Position numbers and translations under genes: made by a program. From Flavobacteriaceae bacterium (GTDB lineage Bacteria; Bacteroidota; Bacteroidia; Flavobacteriales; Flavobacteriaceae): DNA of 64,000 bases. How positions within the stretch are numbered: the first letter of the stretch is position 1; every line of letters starts with the position of its first letter. The notes under the pieces are model-generated. The model was not told the DNA's origin. It made no database searches and was given only the letters and a program-made list of their open reading frames with translations. Positions 51,654 to 62,810 of this stretch are shown piece after piece. The stretch lies in contig JANQNQ010000004.1 of NCBI GenBank assembly GCA_028279515.1, positions 62,001 to 126,000 on the forward strand, written 5' to 3'.

Positions 51654-54600
51654 ATGGACATTAAAAGATCAAATGTCAAAGATATTCTAGAACTCAATAT
51701 GGTTCAAAAAGGCATGTTGTTTAATGCACTCAAAGAAGAAAACAACAGCCTTTACAATATTCAGATTTGTATTGACATAAAGGGAAACCTTAACACCGAT
51801 ACGTTGGCGGCAGCCATACATCAGACCCAAAAAGATAATGATGTATTGCGGTCAGTTTTTGAATGGGAAAAAACCAGCAAACCACTTCAGATCATTCTTA
51901 AAGAATCTGACATAAATTTTAAGGCATACACGCTCGCAGACCTTACAGTAAATTCGATTGAAGAATATATTGAAGAAGACAAGCACCAAGGCTTTGAGTT
52001 GAGTACCGAAACTCCCGTTCGAGTAACCCTAATAAGCGAAGACAGCAAAACGCATACACTCATCATCACACACCATCACATACTGTATGATGGATGGAGC
52101 ACCGGAATTATCCTAAAAGAGCTATTCACAAATTATTACAACCTCGATAAAGAGCATGCAGATCAAGGACAGGTCAAGGCAAGCTACAAACACACCGTAC
52201 TTGCCATGGGCAAAGGATACGATAAAAAGAACGTCTCTGCCAAATGGGAATCGTATTTAGAAGGATATGAAATAAAGGAATTAAATACCACAGCGATAAA
52301 AACGCACAGTGATTCGGGCGAGATTAAACAACATACGCTTACGTTTCCATTAGAAGGCATCGCAACGATTTCAAAAAAACACAAAGTCACCAAAGCAGCC
52401 ATCATGTATGCTGCTTACGGAATGCTTCTTCAAAAGTACCTCAATACAAACGATGTCGTATTCGGAGCTCCCATATCGAGCAGAAATCCGATGATCAAAG
52501 ATGCCGAAGACGTAGTAGGAAACTTCATCAACACAGCACCAATAAGATGCCAACGAACCTTAGGGACTTCTCTTTTGGATACTATCCAAAACATAAATGC
52601 CAGGTTAAAGGAGCAAAGTGATATTTCGCAAGCGAACGTTTCGTACGGAGAAATTAAAAAGATAATAGGACTTAGGCCCGATCAAGAGCTCTTTGACTCC
52701 ATTCTGGCAATTGAAAATTATCCGCTAGACCTTAAGGCTATAAATCAAAACGATGATTTTAAGATTCAGCTGCGTTCATCCTATGAGCACATAGAAACAC
52801 CGCTCATGGTTCAAGTATTCTTCAAAAAACATGTGGAAGTTTCTTATCAGTACCACACAGATCATTTTAGCGAGGAATTCATAAAACGATTTGCCACACA
52901 TTTCAACAAGATGCTTAAGGCAATTGTAGAAACACCTAAAAAATCGTTCGAAAACATACGCTACCTAACCACATCAGAAGAAGCACAACTGATTCAAGAA
53001 TTCAATAAGACAGCCCTTAGTTTTAATACTGACAGCACCATATTAGAAGCCTTTGATCATTGGGCAAACACAACGCCCGAAGCAACGGCCATTCGCTTTC
53101 AAGACCAAGAGATAAGCTATGGGACGCTTCAAGAAAAAGTAAACAACCTTGCGCAGCTTTTAGTAGCAAAAGGAATCACGTTAAAAGATATCATTCCGGT
53201 TTACCTGTATCCATCCATAGAGATGCTAGTAGGTATGTTGGCGGTAATGAGGTCAGGTGCAGCCTATGCACCCATTGATCCAGAGTACCCCGAAGATCGA
53301 ATTGCCTTTATTCTAAAGGATACAGCAGCAAAGGTAATGCTGACGCATTCAGCGTTGCGCCAAAACGTTAGTAAAAAGTACAAAGGGCACGTTATTGATC
53401 TGGATAACGAGCATGAAAGTGACAATGAATCTTTTGATGAAAAAGTGACAGCCGATCAACGCGCCTATGTTATCTATACATCAGGAACCACGGGAACTCC
53501 AAAAGGAGTCATGATATCCCACGCAGCACTCTATAACTTTATGAAGAGTATGGAGGCCATTCTGGACCCGACCACAAAAACGCGCTTTTTAGGGGTGACC
53601 AGTTTTACCTTTGACATCTCGATTTTAGAGTTTTTCCTTCCACTAACCATAGGAGGGCAGCTTGTACTAGCGAATGACGAACAATCAAAAAACCCAGAAC
53701 TATTACAGAAATACATCGCCAAAACAATTCCAACGCATATACAAACCACACCGTCCAGATGGCAAATGCTTCTAGATGCGGGTTGGAAAAATGAAGAACA
53801 AGCCTGTATACTTTCTGGCGGAGAACCGCTGACAGAGAAACTTGCGTCGCAATTAATTCAAAGAGCACCAAAAAACCTCTGGAATATGTACGGACCCACA
53901 GAAACCACAATATGGTCCTGCGCTAAATTAATAACAGCTGATGAGCCAGTAAACATAGGAAAACCTATTGGTAATACGCAAATACACATCACAGACAATG
54001 ATATGAACTTGCTTCCCGCTGGAGTAGTCGGAGAACTGTGCATTTCTGGCGACGGAGTGGCCATGGGGTATTTAAATAGAGCAGAACTCACGGAGGCCAA
54101 GTTTTTGAAAAACCCATTTTTAAAAGGAAAACAACTTTACAGAACAGGTGACCTAGCACGCTGGTTACCAAATGGAGAGATCGAATGCCTTGGACGAAAA
54201 GACAATCAAGTAAAAATAAGAGGATTTAGAATTGAGTTAGGAGAGATTGATTCGCAGTTGGAAAAAATACAAGGAATCAACCAAGCCATCACCCTGGTAA
54301 AAGAAAGCGCGACAGGAGTAAAACAATTGATTTCCTATCTAAACGTATCGCAACAGATCAATACCAAAACGATTACAGAAAAACTGCAAGAAAAGCTACC
54401 CAGGTATATGATTCCGAAACTCTTCGTTGAAGTTGCAGAATACCCACTTATGGTAAGCGGTAAAATGAATCGGAAAAAGCTCCTTGAAGAGTATGGTAGC
54501 ATAACAGCTTCCGAAAATTACGCACCTCCTAAAACTGAATTAGAAAAAAAACTAGCCAAGATTATTCAAGAGCTCCTAGGGCTTGAAAAAGTTGGTGTTT

Positions 54601-54803
54601 CTGATAACTTCTTTGAATTGGGAGGAGACTCTTTGACCATGATGAGCTTCATACTTCGCCTCAAGAAAGAATTCGAGATAAACATACCGTTCAACACGTT
54701 TTTCCAATATCAAAATATAGAAGCCCTAGCAAAGATGATCAAAATTTCTATGGCGATGCCAAAGGAAATGGAACACGACGAAGGGGAAACAATTTTCGTA
54801 TAA
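51654..54803 (+). CDS. NRPS 2: C-A(Gly)-PCP
   Basis: 1049 residues. The condensation domain is of the DCL type expected after an epimerase: LNMVQKGMLFNAL opening and HHILYDG with catalytic His142. Adenylation domain: YTSGTTGTPKG near 608, NMYGPTETT, YRTGDLARW and GRKDNQVKIRGFRIE. Carrier: FFELGGDSLTMMSF with Ser993. The code read by alignment to the GrsA pocket is DILQLGMIWK, one residue from the standard Gly code DILQLGLIWK. It would add glycine to the acyl-D-Asn thioester delivered by NRPS 1. It starts 36 bp after NRPS 1. It ends shortly after the carrier with an acidic tail (EMEHDEGETIFV). Confidence 0.93.
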   Translation: MDIKRSNVKDILELNMVQKGMLFNALKEENNSLYNIQICIDIKGNLNTDTLAAAIHQTQKDNDVLRSVFEWEKTSKPLQIILKESDINFKAYTLADLTVNSIEEYIEEDKHQGFELSTETPVRVTLISEDSKTHTLIITHHHILYDGWSTGIILKELFTNYYNLDKEHADQGQVKASYKHTVLAMGKGYDKKNVSAKWESYLEGYEIKELNTTAIKTHSDSGEIKQHTLTFPLEGIATISKKHKVTKAAIMYAAYGMLLQKYLNTNDVVFGAPISSRNPMIKDAEDVVGNFINTAPIRCQRTLGTSLLDTIQNINARLKEQSDISQANVSYGEIKKIIGLRPDQELFDSILAIENYPLDLKAINQNDDFKIQLRSSYEHIETPLMVQVFFKKHVEVSYQYHTDHFSEEFIKRFATHFNKMLKAIVETPKKSFENIRYLTTSEEAQLIQEFNKTALSFNTDSTILEAFDHWANTTPEATAIRFQDQEISYGTLQEKVNNLAQLLVAKGITLKDIIPVYLYPSIEMLVGMLAVMRSGAAYAPIDPEYPEDRIAFILKDTAAKVMLTHSALRQNVSKKYKGHVIDLDNEHESDNESFDEKVTADQRAYVIYTSGTTGTPKGVMISHAALYNFMKSMEAILDPTTKTRFLGVTSFTFDISILEFFLPLTIGGQLVLANDEQSKNPELLQKYIAKTIPTHIQTTPSRWQMLLDAGWKNEEQACILSGGEPLTEKLASQLIQRAPKNLWNMYGPTETTIWSCAKLITADEPVNIGKPIGNTQIHITDNDMNLLPAGVVGELCISGDGVAMGYLNRAELTEAKFLKNPFLKGKQLYRTGDLARWLPNGEIECLGRKDNQVKIRGFRIELGEIDSQLEKIQGINQAITLVKESATGVKQLISYLNVSQQINTKTITEKLQEKLPRYMIPKLFVEVAEYPLMVSGKMNRKKLLEEYGSITASENYAPPKTELEKKLAKIIQELLGLEKVGVSDNFFELGGDSLTMMSFILRLKKEFEINIPFNTFFQYQNIEALAKMIKISMAMPKEMEHDEGETIFV

Positions 54804-54875
54804 GAAACAAGACCCTCAATACCCATTAACGTACTTCAAAACACATAAGAAAATCGTGATACACGATCAGAGATT

Positions 54876-57800
54876 ATGGTGACCAAAGAGAACATATTAA
54901 GCATTGTAAATGACTCCCTAGAAGAAGGGGTGCTGTTGTTTGTTGAAGATAATAGGCTCGGAATTAAAACCCGTGGCAAGCAAGTGCCCAAGGCATTGCT
55001 CGAAAAAATCAAGACAAACAAAGAGGCCATTATTTCTTTTCTGGAGAATGATGTTAAGGAAATTAATCGCGTTTCGAAAACTACGCCAACAATAAAGAAA
55101 AGAGCCGGCCGTCAGGATGAGATTCCGCTGTCCTTTTCACAAGAGCGACTATGGTTTTTAGACAAATTTGAAGGCACGACCAACTACCATCTATCTGCCG
55201 TTTTACAGGTTACAGGAAATCTAAATACAGAGCTTTTATCGTCATGTTTCAAACACATAGTATATCGCCATGAATCCCTTCGCACAGTATTCCTTGAAAA
55301 AGATGGAATTGGTTATCAAAAACTGCTCAACACCACCGATTTTCAAGTAGAAAAGTTAATCGCGCACAATACGACCGAAGAAGCACGAAAAACGCTCATA
55401 AGCAATGAAGTCAGTCGAGCTTTTGACCTTTCCAAAGACTACATGCTACGCGTTAAAATATTGGAAGCGTCAGAAGATGTTCATACGCTCATCGTTGTGG
55501 TACATCACATCGCAGCAGACGGATGGTCGATTCCTATTCTGATAAATGAACTAGAAGAACTGTATAATTCCGAACTATCAGGGAAACCAACCGCGCTTCC
55601 AAAATTGCCCATACAATATGCAGACTATAGCATTTGGCAACGCGAGCACCTTTTAGGCGAAACACTAGAAAAACGCCTGAGCTACTGGGAAGACCAGTTA
55701 CAAGGGGTAGAGACCTTAGAGCTACCAATAGACTTCAATCGTCCTGCAAATCAAAGCAATAAAGGAGCAAGCCACAAGTTTAAGCTTCATGCCGAAACCA
55801 CCCAACAACTTAAGGCAATGGCACAAAAAGAGGGAACCACCCTCTTCATGCTGCTCCTATCACTGTACAAATCATTACTACATCTTTACACCAATCAAGA
55901 AGATATCTGTGTAGGTGTTCCAGTGGCCAACCGATCAGAGAGCGCCATATCAAGGTTGATAGGATTCTTTGTTAATACGTTGGCACTCAGAAGCACAATA
56001 ACCTCGTCCACACCATTCGCCGAATTGTTGACCGAAGTCAAACAAACAGTGATCGACGGATATAACCATCAAGACATCCCATTCGAAAAAGTGGTAGACC
56101 GTGTGGTAAAAGTAAGAGACCAAAGCCAAAGCCCATTAATACAGACGTTATTCTCACTACAAAGCAATGACCAAGGGTCAAGTCTACGTTTGGGAGAGGC
56201 GAATATAGAGTTTGAAGAAATAGCAAGCCAAACATCAAAGTTCGATTTATCACTTGATATAATAGACATTTCAGAAGAACTTCAAATAAGTTTCGACTAC
56301 TGTACAGATCTATTTAAAGAGGAAACAATTAGTAGGATGGAAGGCCACTTCAGGGTACTCATTGCGTCAGTGTTAGAAGATGCCACGCAACCCATCGGAA
56401 GACTTTCCATTTTGACCCCTGCGGAAGAGGTACAGCTACTAGAAACATTCAACCCAGTACCGAAACAACCCACAAAAGGAACCATCGTTGATTTCTTTAG
56501 ACAACAGGCAGAAAGTACGCCCGAAGCGACAGCAGTAGTATACCGAGATAATAAACTTACCTATAAAGAATTAAACGAACAGTCCGAAGCCATTGCGTTA
56601 CATTTACAACCATTGGGAGTAAAGACGGGAGAGGTAATTCCTATCTGTCTCAATACGTCCACAGACATGATTGTCTCCATTTTGGGGGTTCTTAAATCAG
56701 GAGCTGCCTACGTTCCGATTGATGCACAACTACCCGAAGAAAGAATAAGATTTATCCTTGAAGACATTTCACCATCAATTCTTATAACAGAAAGAAATGA
56801 TATTGACAGTGAAATTGTACCAGCCCATATATCCACGTTATATGTAACTGATATAAAAAATAGAGACAAAAAGGCGCTAGACAACTTAATACAAGTTGAA
56901 GGCAATGCCCATTTGGCCTATATAATTTATACCTCCGGAACCACGGGGAAACCAAAAGGAGTGAAAATTACCCATGTATCTTTGGTAGATAGGGCGATAT
57001 CGTTCAAAGAAGATTATGGGGTAAACGAAAGCACAAGAATACTACAACTCGCCAACTTCTCATTCGATGTGTTCGTTTCTAACCTGTGTAAAGCATTACT
57101 ATTTGGCGGACAACTTATTCTCTGCGACCCAGAAGATTTTGAACCAGAAAGCCTTTGCAGGCTTATTGAGAAATTTGGCGTCACTATCATAGAATCCACT
57201 CCAGGAATTATACTACCAGTCACTTCACAAATTCTAGAAGAGAACATATCAGTTCCAACCCTGAAAACATTAATTATTGGTTCAGATGCATGGAATCTGG
57301 AAGATTATAGGAAACTAGTACAATCCTTTAGAGGAAACGTTCGAATCATAAACAGTTACGGCACGACTGAAACGACAATAGACGCCACGATATTTGAAGA
57401 ATACGATTCTGAAAAATTAGACCAATACCTCACACTTCCTGTGGGGCACCCAATCCGTAATACCAGCATTTATGTGCTAAATGATTATTTAGGACTCGTA
57501 CCCGTTGGTATTGTTGGAGAATTATGCATAGGCGGAAACGGGGTAGGCGAAGGCTACCTGAACCGTGAGTCGTTGACAGAAGAGAAGTTCATCATCAACC
57601 CATACGGGGAGGGTATGTTGTACCGAACGGGCGACCTGGCCCGATGGACGTCCGATGGCGTTCTGGAGTTCCTTGGTCGCAAGGACCGCCAGGTGAAGGT
57701 ACGTGGCTACAGGATAGAACCAGGCGAGGTTGAGCGCAGCATCACCGAGGCCACAGGTATCGAGCAGGTGCTGGTGATGGCCAGGAAGGTGTCTGGCAGC

Positions 57801-60800
57801 CTGCAGCTGGTGAGCTACCTGGTCACAGACAAAGAAATAGACACGGCAACGATCATGAACGCATTGGAGGGAATACTTCCCGGGTATATGATACCCAGGT
57901 TCTACATCGGCCTGGAGGCCCTACCGCTGACCAGAAATGGAAAAGTAGACTATAAGAGTCTTCCATCGATAGAGTTCGATATCAGCGAAGACCTCGTGGC
58001 ACCTTGCAACGAAACAGAAAGAGAATTGGTGGAGATATGGTCCTCGGTACTCCAGATCGATGCCGAGAAGATCGGTACGACCCACAACTTCTTCGAGCTA
58101 GGCGGGGATTCGATCAAGGCGATCCAACTCGTCAGCCGCGCGAAGACCCGTGGAATCCACCTCAAGGTGAGGGATGTGTTCGAGCACCAGACGATATCCA
58201 AGCTGTCTGCCAACCTCCCCACTGAGGAGCTGGCACAGAGCGAGCAGGGAATGCTCAACGGGGAGCTGGGACTGCTTCCAATCCAGCGCGACTTCTTTTC
58301 GGGTGACCAACCACACCCGGACCACTACAACCAGTCGGTGCTCCTGGAACTGGACGCCTCGGTATCCAGTGAACTCCTGGCAGACTCCCTCTCCCTGTTG
58401 GTAGAGCAGCACGATGCCCTTCGCATCGGCTATGAGAGATCGGGAGAGACTGTAAAGGCCCGTTACACCGACCAAAGGGCAACACTGATAGAGGAACGTA
58501 TAGGTTCGCTGTCGGATATCGCGACCAGGGGCGAGCACCACCAATCGCAATTGGACATCACTACTGGCGAGGTATGCCGCTTCGTGCTTTTCGAGGGCGA
58601 GGGACTGGCGCCACACCTTCTGATGGTCATCCACCACCTGTCGGTAGACGGCGTGTCGTGGAGGATCCTGTTGGAGGACCTGGAGTCTCTGCTGAGGCAG
58701 GGACAGGATGGCAAGGCGATGTCATTGCCTTCCAAGGGCAGTTCGTATCGCCAATGGCAACGATGCCTAGAGCAATATGCCAGTAGTACGGAACTGTTGG
58801 ACGAGCACGAGCACTGGAAGGACATCCTGGACAGCCATGAGGCCTTCCCGACCGACCACGATCACAACGAAGAAAGCACATTGACCGACATAGAGGAGAT
58901 AGAATCAACGATCGACAATGAGACCACCAGAGCCCTGCTGCAGGACATCCATCACAGCTATGGGACAGGAATAGATGACATCCTGTTGAGCGCGCTGTCC
59001 AAGGCGCTCTGCGACCACAGCGGCAGGGACCAGGTGGTGATCTCACTAGAGGGCCATGGCCGAGAGGATCTGTTCGATGGGATGGACATCACCCGTACGG
59101 TGGGATGGTTTACCACGGTGTACCCGGTGATGTTGGAGAACAGGGCCGAGCTGTCAGATCTGATAGCTGACACGAAGGACAGACTAAGAAGCATTCCCAA
59201 CAAAGGGATGGGCTTCGGCGTACTACGCCACCTATCGGATGTAGGAGGGCTTGATGCAGACTTCTCCGACATCGTGTTCAACTACTTGGGAGACTTCGAC
59301 AACAGCCTTGATGTCTCGGATGAGGCACTACTTACGTTCAGTTCCCTCGATAAGGGATCAGACATTCACAAGTTAAACCACACTCCTCATAAACTGGAAA
59401 TCAACGCCATGTTGGTGTCAGGAGAATTACGATTCACTTGGAGCTATGACAGCAACCGCTATTCCAAAGAGACCATAAATAAAATAGCCTCAGGTTACAC
59501 ATCCATACTAAAATCTATCATTGAGCATTGCACGGCGATAGACGATACGATCAAGACACCGTCAGACTACGGGCTTCCGCTCACGGTAGACCATGCATCG
59601 TTACAAGCATTCAAGAACTTATCTTCACATGCAGGCGCGATCACTGACATCAGTGTTTTGAGCCCATTACAAGAAGGAATGTTATTCCATAGTCTATATG
59701 AAAACAATGACGCAACCTACGTAAGTCGTTTTACATGTGACTTTATTGGAGGGTTCGATATAGATATCTTCCGAAAGAGCTGGGAACATATCACCAATAA
59801 GCACAGTATTCTTAGAACGGGGATCTACGCAGATAACTTGGCCATCCCAGTACAATGTGTATATGATCAGATATCATTGAAGATCGAGGAGGTCGATTAC
59901 AGGAACGTAGACCAAAAAGTGCTAACAGAAAAATTGAACACCTTTATATCAAAGGAAGAAATGCAAGGTTTCGCAATGGAAGAGGCGCCGCTGTTCAGCT
60001 TTAGCCTGATCCACTTGCCCGATGACCACACGAAACTACTGATGAAGAACCACCACATCCTCTGGGACGGTTGGTCACTTTCGGTATTGATGGGCGAGTT
60101 CATAAACTGCTACGAACAATTAGCAGAGAAAGATTCACTTCCCGTGTTATCCGAAGATAACTACGGCACCTTCATCCGTGACATCAAATCAAAAAGCAAA
60201 GGGACCATGGCAAACTTCTGGAAGGAATATCTACTAGACATCTCCCATCCGGTGTACTTGCCATTCTTCAAGCAAGAGCACCTTCGCAACAAGACCTTTG
60301 CAGATCGTTCGTCAAACTTGGACCTAGGTGCGGTACTGACAACACAACTCAAAGAATACGCTGCCAAGCACCACCTAACATTAAACACGATGGTCCAGGG
60401 CGCATGGAGCTACCTTCTCTCACGCTATACGGGCGAGGAGACGGTGGTGTTCGGGGCAACGGTATCGGGCCGCGACTCAGAGCTGGAGAACATAGAGAAC
60501 GGGGTCGGCCTGTACATCAATACCATCCCAGTCTGCAGTAACATATCAAAAGACGATACCATAGCAGATTGGTTGGACGAACTACAGAAGGGACACACAA
60601 CCGCTCGAGAGGAATACAGCCACATTTCGCTGAACGAGATCCAAGGATATATAGACATCCAAACCACACCCTTCGATACGTTGCTGGTCTTTGAGAACTA
60701 CCCGGTGGACGAGGCCCTGTTGAGCAACTCGAGAAACCTATCGATAGCCAACATCGACGGTCATGAATACACCAACTATGTCCTTACATTAGGTGTGGGA

Positions 60801-62783
60801 CTCTTCGGCGAGTCGATATCGATCAAGTTCGATCATAACGAGGAACTGTTTAGCAGCCAGAGGATCGAAATGATCAAGGAGCATTTCAAAGAATTATTGA
60901 CCAGTTTGGTCAGCGGCGTCAGCCATATAAAAGAATTAAATTACATGACTCCAGGAGAGAGACTACAACTCCTAGAGGCGTTCAATCCTTCCTTGGATAC
61001 ACCAAGAGAACCAGATACGATAGTTAACGTATTCAAGGCCCAAACAGGTACGACTCCTGAGGCTATTGCAGCCACGTTCGGCAACACCCGTTTGACTTAC
61101 CGAGAACTCGATTTAGCATCCGATAGGGTAGCCTTTTATCTACAGGCACAAGACTATGGCCCCGAATCCAAGATTGTGCTGCACATGGAGCGCTCTTTGG
61201 AGATGCTGATCGGGATTCTCGGAATCATGAAGAGCGGGCACGTGTACGTGCCGGTGGACGTGTCTCATCCAAAGGAGCGACTGGACTACATTATCGAGGA
61301 CAGCAGCTGTGTAGCCATACTGGTTTCAGGGCCATCAGAGGTAGTAGTGCCAAAAACACACTACATAGGAGAGATCCTCAATGGCGAGGATACCACGACG
61401 CCAGCACTGGAAGCGGTGTCACCCGAATCCACTGCCTATATCATATATACCTCCGGGACCACCGGCAAGCCCAAGGGAGTGATGGTGAGCCATCAGAGCC
61501 TCCACAGCTTCACCAGCGGCTTCGAGGGGATGTTCACCCGAGGTGGCAGACAGCCAGTGATGGCCTCCAACGCCTTCGACATCTTCCTCTTCGAACTGTT
61601 CAACCCGCTGCTGTCGGGAGGCACGGCGATGCTGCTGGGCGACGAAGTGGTGCGCGACCCGGAACTTCTACTGGAAGTGTTGAGAAACTCAGAGAGCTTC
61701 CATGCGGTGCCCTCTTTGATGACCGAGCTGGTGGCCACGATACGAGAGGAGGGCAAAGAAGACATATACAGACATATCAAGGAACTTTACGTTGGCGGAG
61801 ACAGGGTACCCAACACGCTGCTTATGAGCATGCGGGAGGTGTTCCCTGATGCGACGATCCATGTGTTCTACGGTCCTACCGAGAGCACAGTGGTGGTGAG
61901 CTGCATGACCTACGAAAAAGAAGATATCATCCCTGAGTCGGGGAACTACATAGGCAGACCGACCCACGAGAACCAGATAGTGCTGTTGGACGCATCGAAT
62001 GCCTTGACACCGATCGGTGTTACGGGCGAGCTGTGCGTGAGCGGTCCACAGGTGAGCATGGGCTACCTAAATAGGGAGGCCTTGACAAAGGAAAAATTCA
62101 TAATAAATCCTGATGGAGAAGGAAGGTTATACAGAACTGGAGACCTGGCCCGATGGACGTCGGATGGCGTTCTGGAGTTCCTAGGAAGAAAAGACCGACA
62201 GGTGAAGGTTCGTGGCTACAGGATAGAGCCAGGCGAGGTTGAGCGTAGCATCGCCGAGGCCACTGGCATCGAGCAGGTGCTGGTGATGGCCAGGGAGATA
62301 TCAGGCAGCCTGCAGCTGGTAAGCTACCTAGTGACCGATAAGGAGCTAGACAGTTCAGAGATAATACAATCGTTGGAGGGCACACTTCCCGGGTACATGG
62401 TGCCTAGGTTTTACATTGGACTGAAGGTCCTACCATTGACCCGCAACGGAAAGGTAGATTATAAATTCTTACCAGATGTGGCCATTGATAAGACCAACGA
62501 TCTTGTACTACCATCCAATCCAACAGAAGAAACTTTATTAAAGATTTGGTCCTCAGTTTTAGACATAGAACAAGAAAAGATTAGCACGACGCACAATTTC
62601 TTCGAAATAGGAGGAGACTCCATAAAAGCGATGCGTCTGTTCACAAAGATAAACTCAACATTTGACACCACTATAAATCTCACCGACCTGTTCGAACATC
62701 CCACAATAAGTAGCTTCCATAGCTATATCGAACTACTCACAGTTAGTGTAGACGAAAGTGACTACGAAGAATACACCCTTTAA
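54876..62783 (+). CDS. NRPS 3: TubC docking-C-A(Orn-like)-PCP-E-C-A(?)-PCP
   Basis: 2635 residues. A TubC-type N-terminal docking domain (about 1-55) is followed by an LCL condensation domain (LSFSQERLWFLDKFEG; HHIAADG at 210). Module 3: adenylation (YTSGTTGKPKG near 686), carrier Ser1079, epimerisation (HHLSVDGVSW at 1253, RTVGWFT, NYLGDF). Module 4: DCL condensation (LSPLQEGMLFHSL; HHILWDG at 1726), adenylation (YTSGTTGKPKG near 2190) and carrier Ser2582. Pocket codes read: DVSEIGSIDK (one change from the Orn code DVGEIGSIDK) and DIFHYGFVVK (not recognised). Base composition is mosaic, with G+C-rich stretches at about 57.6-59.3 kb and 60.2-62.4 kb. Confidence 0.92.
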   Translation: MVTKENILSIVNDSLEEGVLLFVEDNRLGIKTRGKQVPKALLEKIKTNKEAIISFLENDVKEINRVSKTTPTIKKRAGRQDEIPLSFSQERLWFLDKFEGTTNYHLSAVLQVTGNLNTELLSSCFKHIVYRHESLRTVFLEKDGIGYQKLLNTTDFQVEKLIAHNTTEEARKTLISNEVSRAFDLSKDYMLRVKILEASEDVHTLIVVVHHIAADGWSIPILINELEELYNSELSGKPTALPKLPIQYADYSIWQREHLLGETLEKRLSYWEDQLQGVETLELPIDFNRPANQSNKGASHKFKLHAETTQQLKAMAQKEGTTLFMLLLSLYKSLLHLYTNQEDICVGVPVANRSESAISRLIGFFVNTLALRSTITSSTPFAELLTEVKQTVIDGYNHQDIPFEKVVDRVVKVRDQSQSPLIQTLFSLQSNDQGSSLRLGEANIEFEEIASQTSKFDLSLDIIDISEELQISFDYCTDLFKEETISRMEGHFRVLIASVLEDATQPIGRLSILTPAEEVQLLETFNPVPKQPTKGTIVDFFRQQAESTPEATAVVYRDNKLTYKELNEQSEAIALHLQPLGVKTGEVIPICLNTSTDMIVSILGVLKSGAAYVPIDAQLPEERIRFILEDISPSILITERNDIDSEIVPAHISTLYVTDIKNRDKKALDNLIQVEGNAHLAYIIYTSGTTGKPKGVKITHVSLVDRAISFKEDYGVNESTRILQLANFSFDVFVSNLCKALLFGGQLILCDPEDFEPESLCRLIEKFGVTIIESTPGIILPVTSQILEENISVPTLKTLIIGSDAWNLEDYRKLVQSFRGNVRIINSYGTTETTIDATIFEEYDSEKLDQYLTLPVGHPIRNTSIYVLNDYLGLVPVGIVGELCIGGNGVGEGYLNRESLTEEKFIINPYGEGMLYRTGDLARWTSDGVLEFLGRKDRQVKVRGYRIEPGEVERSITEATGIEQVLVMARKVSGSLQLVSYLVTDKEIDTATIMNALEGILPGYMIPRFYIGLEALPLTRNGKVDYKSLPSIEFDISEDLVAPCNETERELVEIWSSVLQIDAEKIGTTHNFFELGGDSIKAIQLVSRAKTRGIHLKVRDVFEHQTISKLSANLPTEELAQSEQGMLNGELGLLPIQRDFFSGDQPHPDHYNQSVLLELDASVSSELLADSLSLLVEQHDALRIGYERSGETVKARYTDQRATLIEERIGSLSDIATRGEHHQSQLDITTGEVCRFVLFEGEGLAPHLLMVIHHLSVDGVSWRILLEDLESLLRQGQDGKAMSLPSKGSSYRQWQRCLEQYASSTELLDEHEHWKDILDSHEAFPTDHDHNEESTLTDIEEIESTIDNETTRALLQDIHHSYGTGIDDILLSALSKALCDHSGRDQVVISLEGHGREDLFDGMDITRTVGWFTTVYPVMLENRAELSDLIADTKDRLRSIPNKGMGFGVLRHLSDVGGLDADFSDIVFNYLGDFDNSLDVSDEALLTFSSLDKGSDIHKLNHTPHKLEINAMLVSGELRFTWSYDSNRYSKETINKIASGYTSILKSIIEHCTAIDDTIKTPSDYGLPLTVDHASLQAFKNLSSHAGAITDISVLSPLQEGMLFHSLYENNDATYVSRFTCDFIGGFDIDIFRKSWEHITNKHSILRTGIYADNLAIPVQCVYDQISLKIEEVDYRNVDQKVLTEKLNTFISKEEMQGFAMEEAPLFSFSLIHLPDDHTKLLMKNHHILWDGWSLSVLMGEFINCYEQLAEKDSLPVLSEDNYGTFIRDIKSKSKGTMANFWKEYLLDISHPVYLPFFKQEHLRNKTFADRSSNLDLGAVLTTQLKEYAAKHHLTLNTMVQGAWSYLLSRYTGEETVVFGATVSGRDSELENIENGVGLYINTIPVCSNISKDDTIADWLDELQKGHTTAREEYSHISLNEIQGYIDIQTTPFDTLLVFENYPVDEALLSNSRNLSIANIDGHEYTNYVLTLGVGLFGESISIKFDHNEELFSSQRIEMIKEHFKELLTSLVSGVSHIKELNYMTPGERLQLLEAFNPSLDTPREPDTIVNVFKAQTGTTPEAIAATFGNTRLTYRELDLASDRVAFYLQAQDYGPESKIVLHMERSLEMLIGILGIMKSGHVYVPVDVSHPKERLDYIIEDSSCVAILVSGPSEVVVPKTHYIGEILNGEDTTTPALEAVSPESTAYIIYTSGTTGKPKGVMVSHQSLHSFTSGFEGMFTRGGRQPVMASNAFDIFLFELFNPLLSGGTAMLLGDEVVRDPELLLEVLRNSESFHAVPSLMTELVATIREEGKEDIYRHIKELYVGGDRVPNTLLMSMREVFPDATIHVFYGPTESTVVVSCMTYEKEDIIPESGNYIGRPTHENQIVLLDASNALTPIGVTGELCVSGPQVSMGYLNREALTKEKFIINPDGEGRLYRTGDLARWTSDGVLEFLGRKDRQVKVRGYRIEPGEVERSIAEATGIEQVLVMAREISGSLQLVSYLVTDKELDSSEIIQSLEGTLPGYMVPRFYIGLKVLPLTRNGKVDYKFLPDVAIDKTNDLVLPSNPTEETLLKIWSSVLDIEQEKISTTHNFFEIGGDSIKAMRLFTKINSTFDTTINLTDLFEHPTISSFHSYIELLTVSVDESDYEEYTL

Positions 62784-62810
62784 AATAATCGATACCTACT
62801 ACATAAGACA

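Noticed and set aside
58098-58637. Long minus-strand reading frame (179 codons) inside NRPS 3
   Set aside because: It lies fully within a well-supported NRPS gene, in a G+C-rich stretch where stop codons are rare, and its translation has no recognisable domain.
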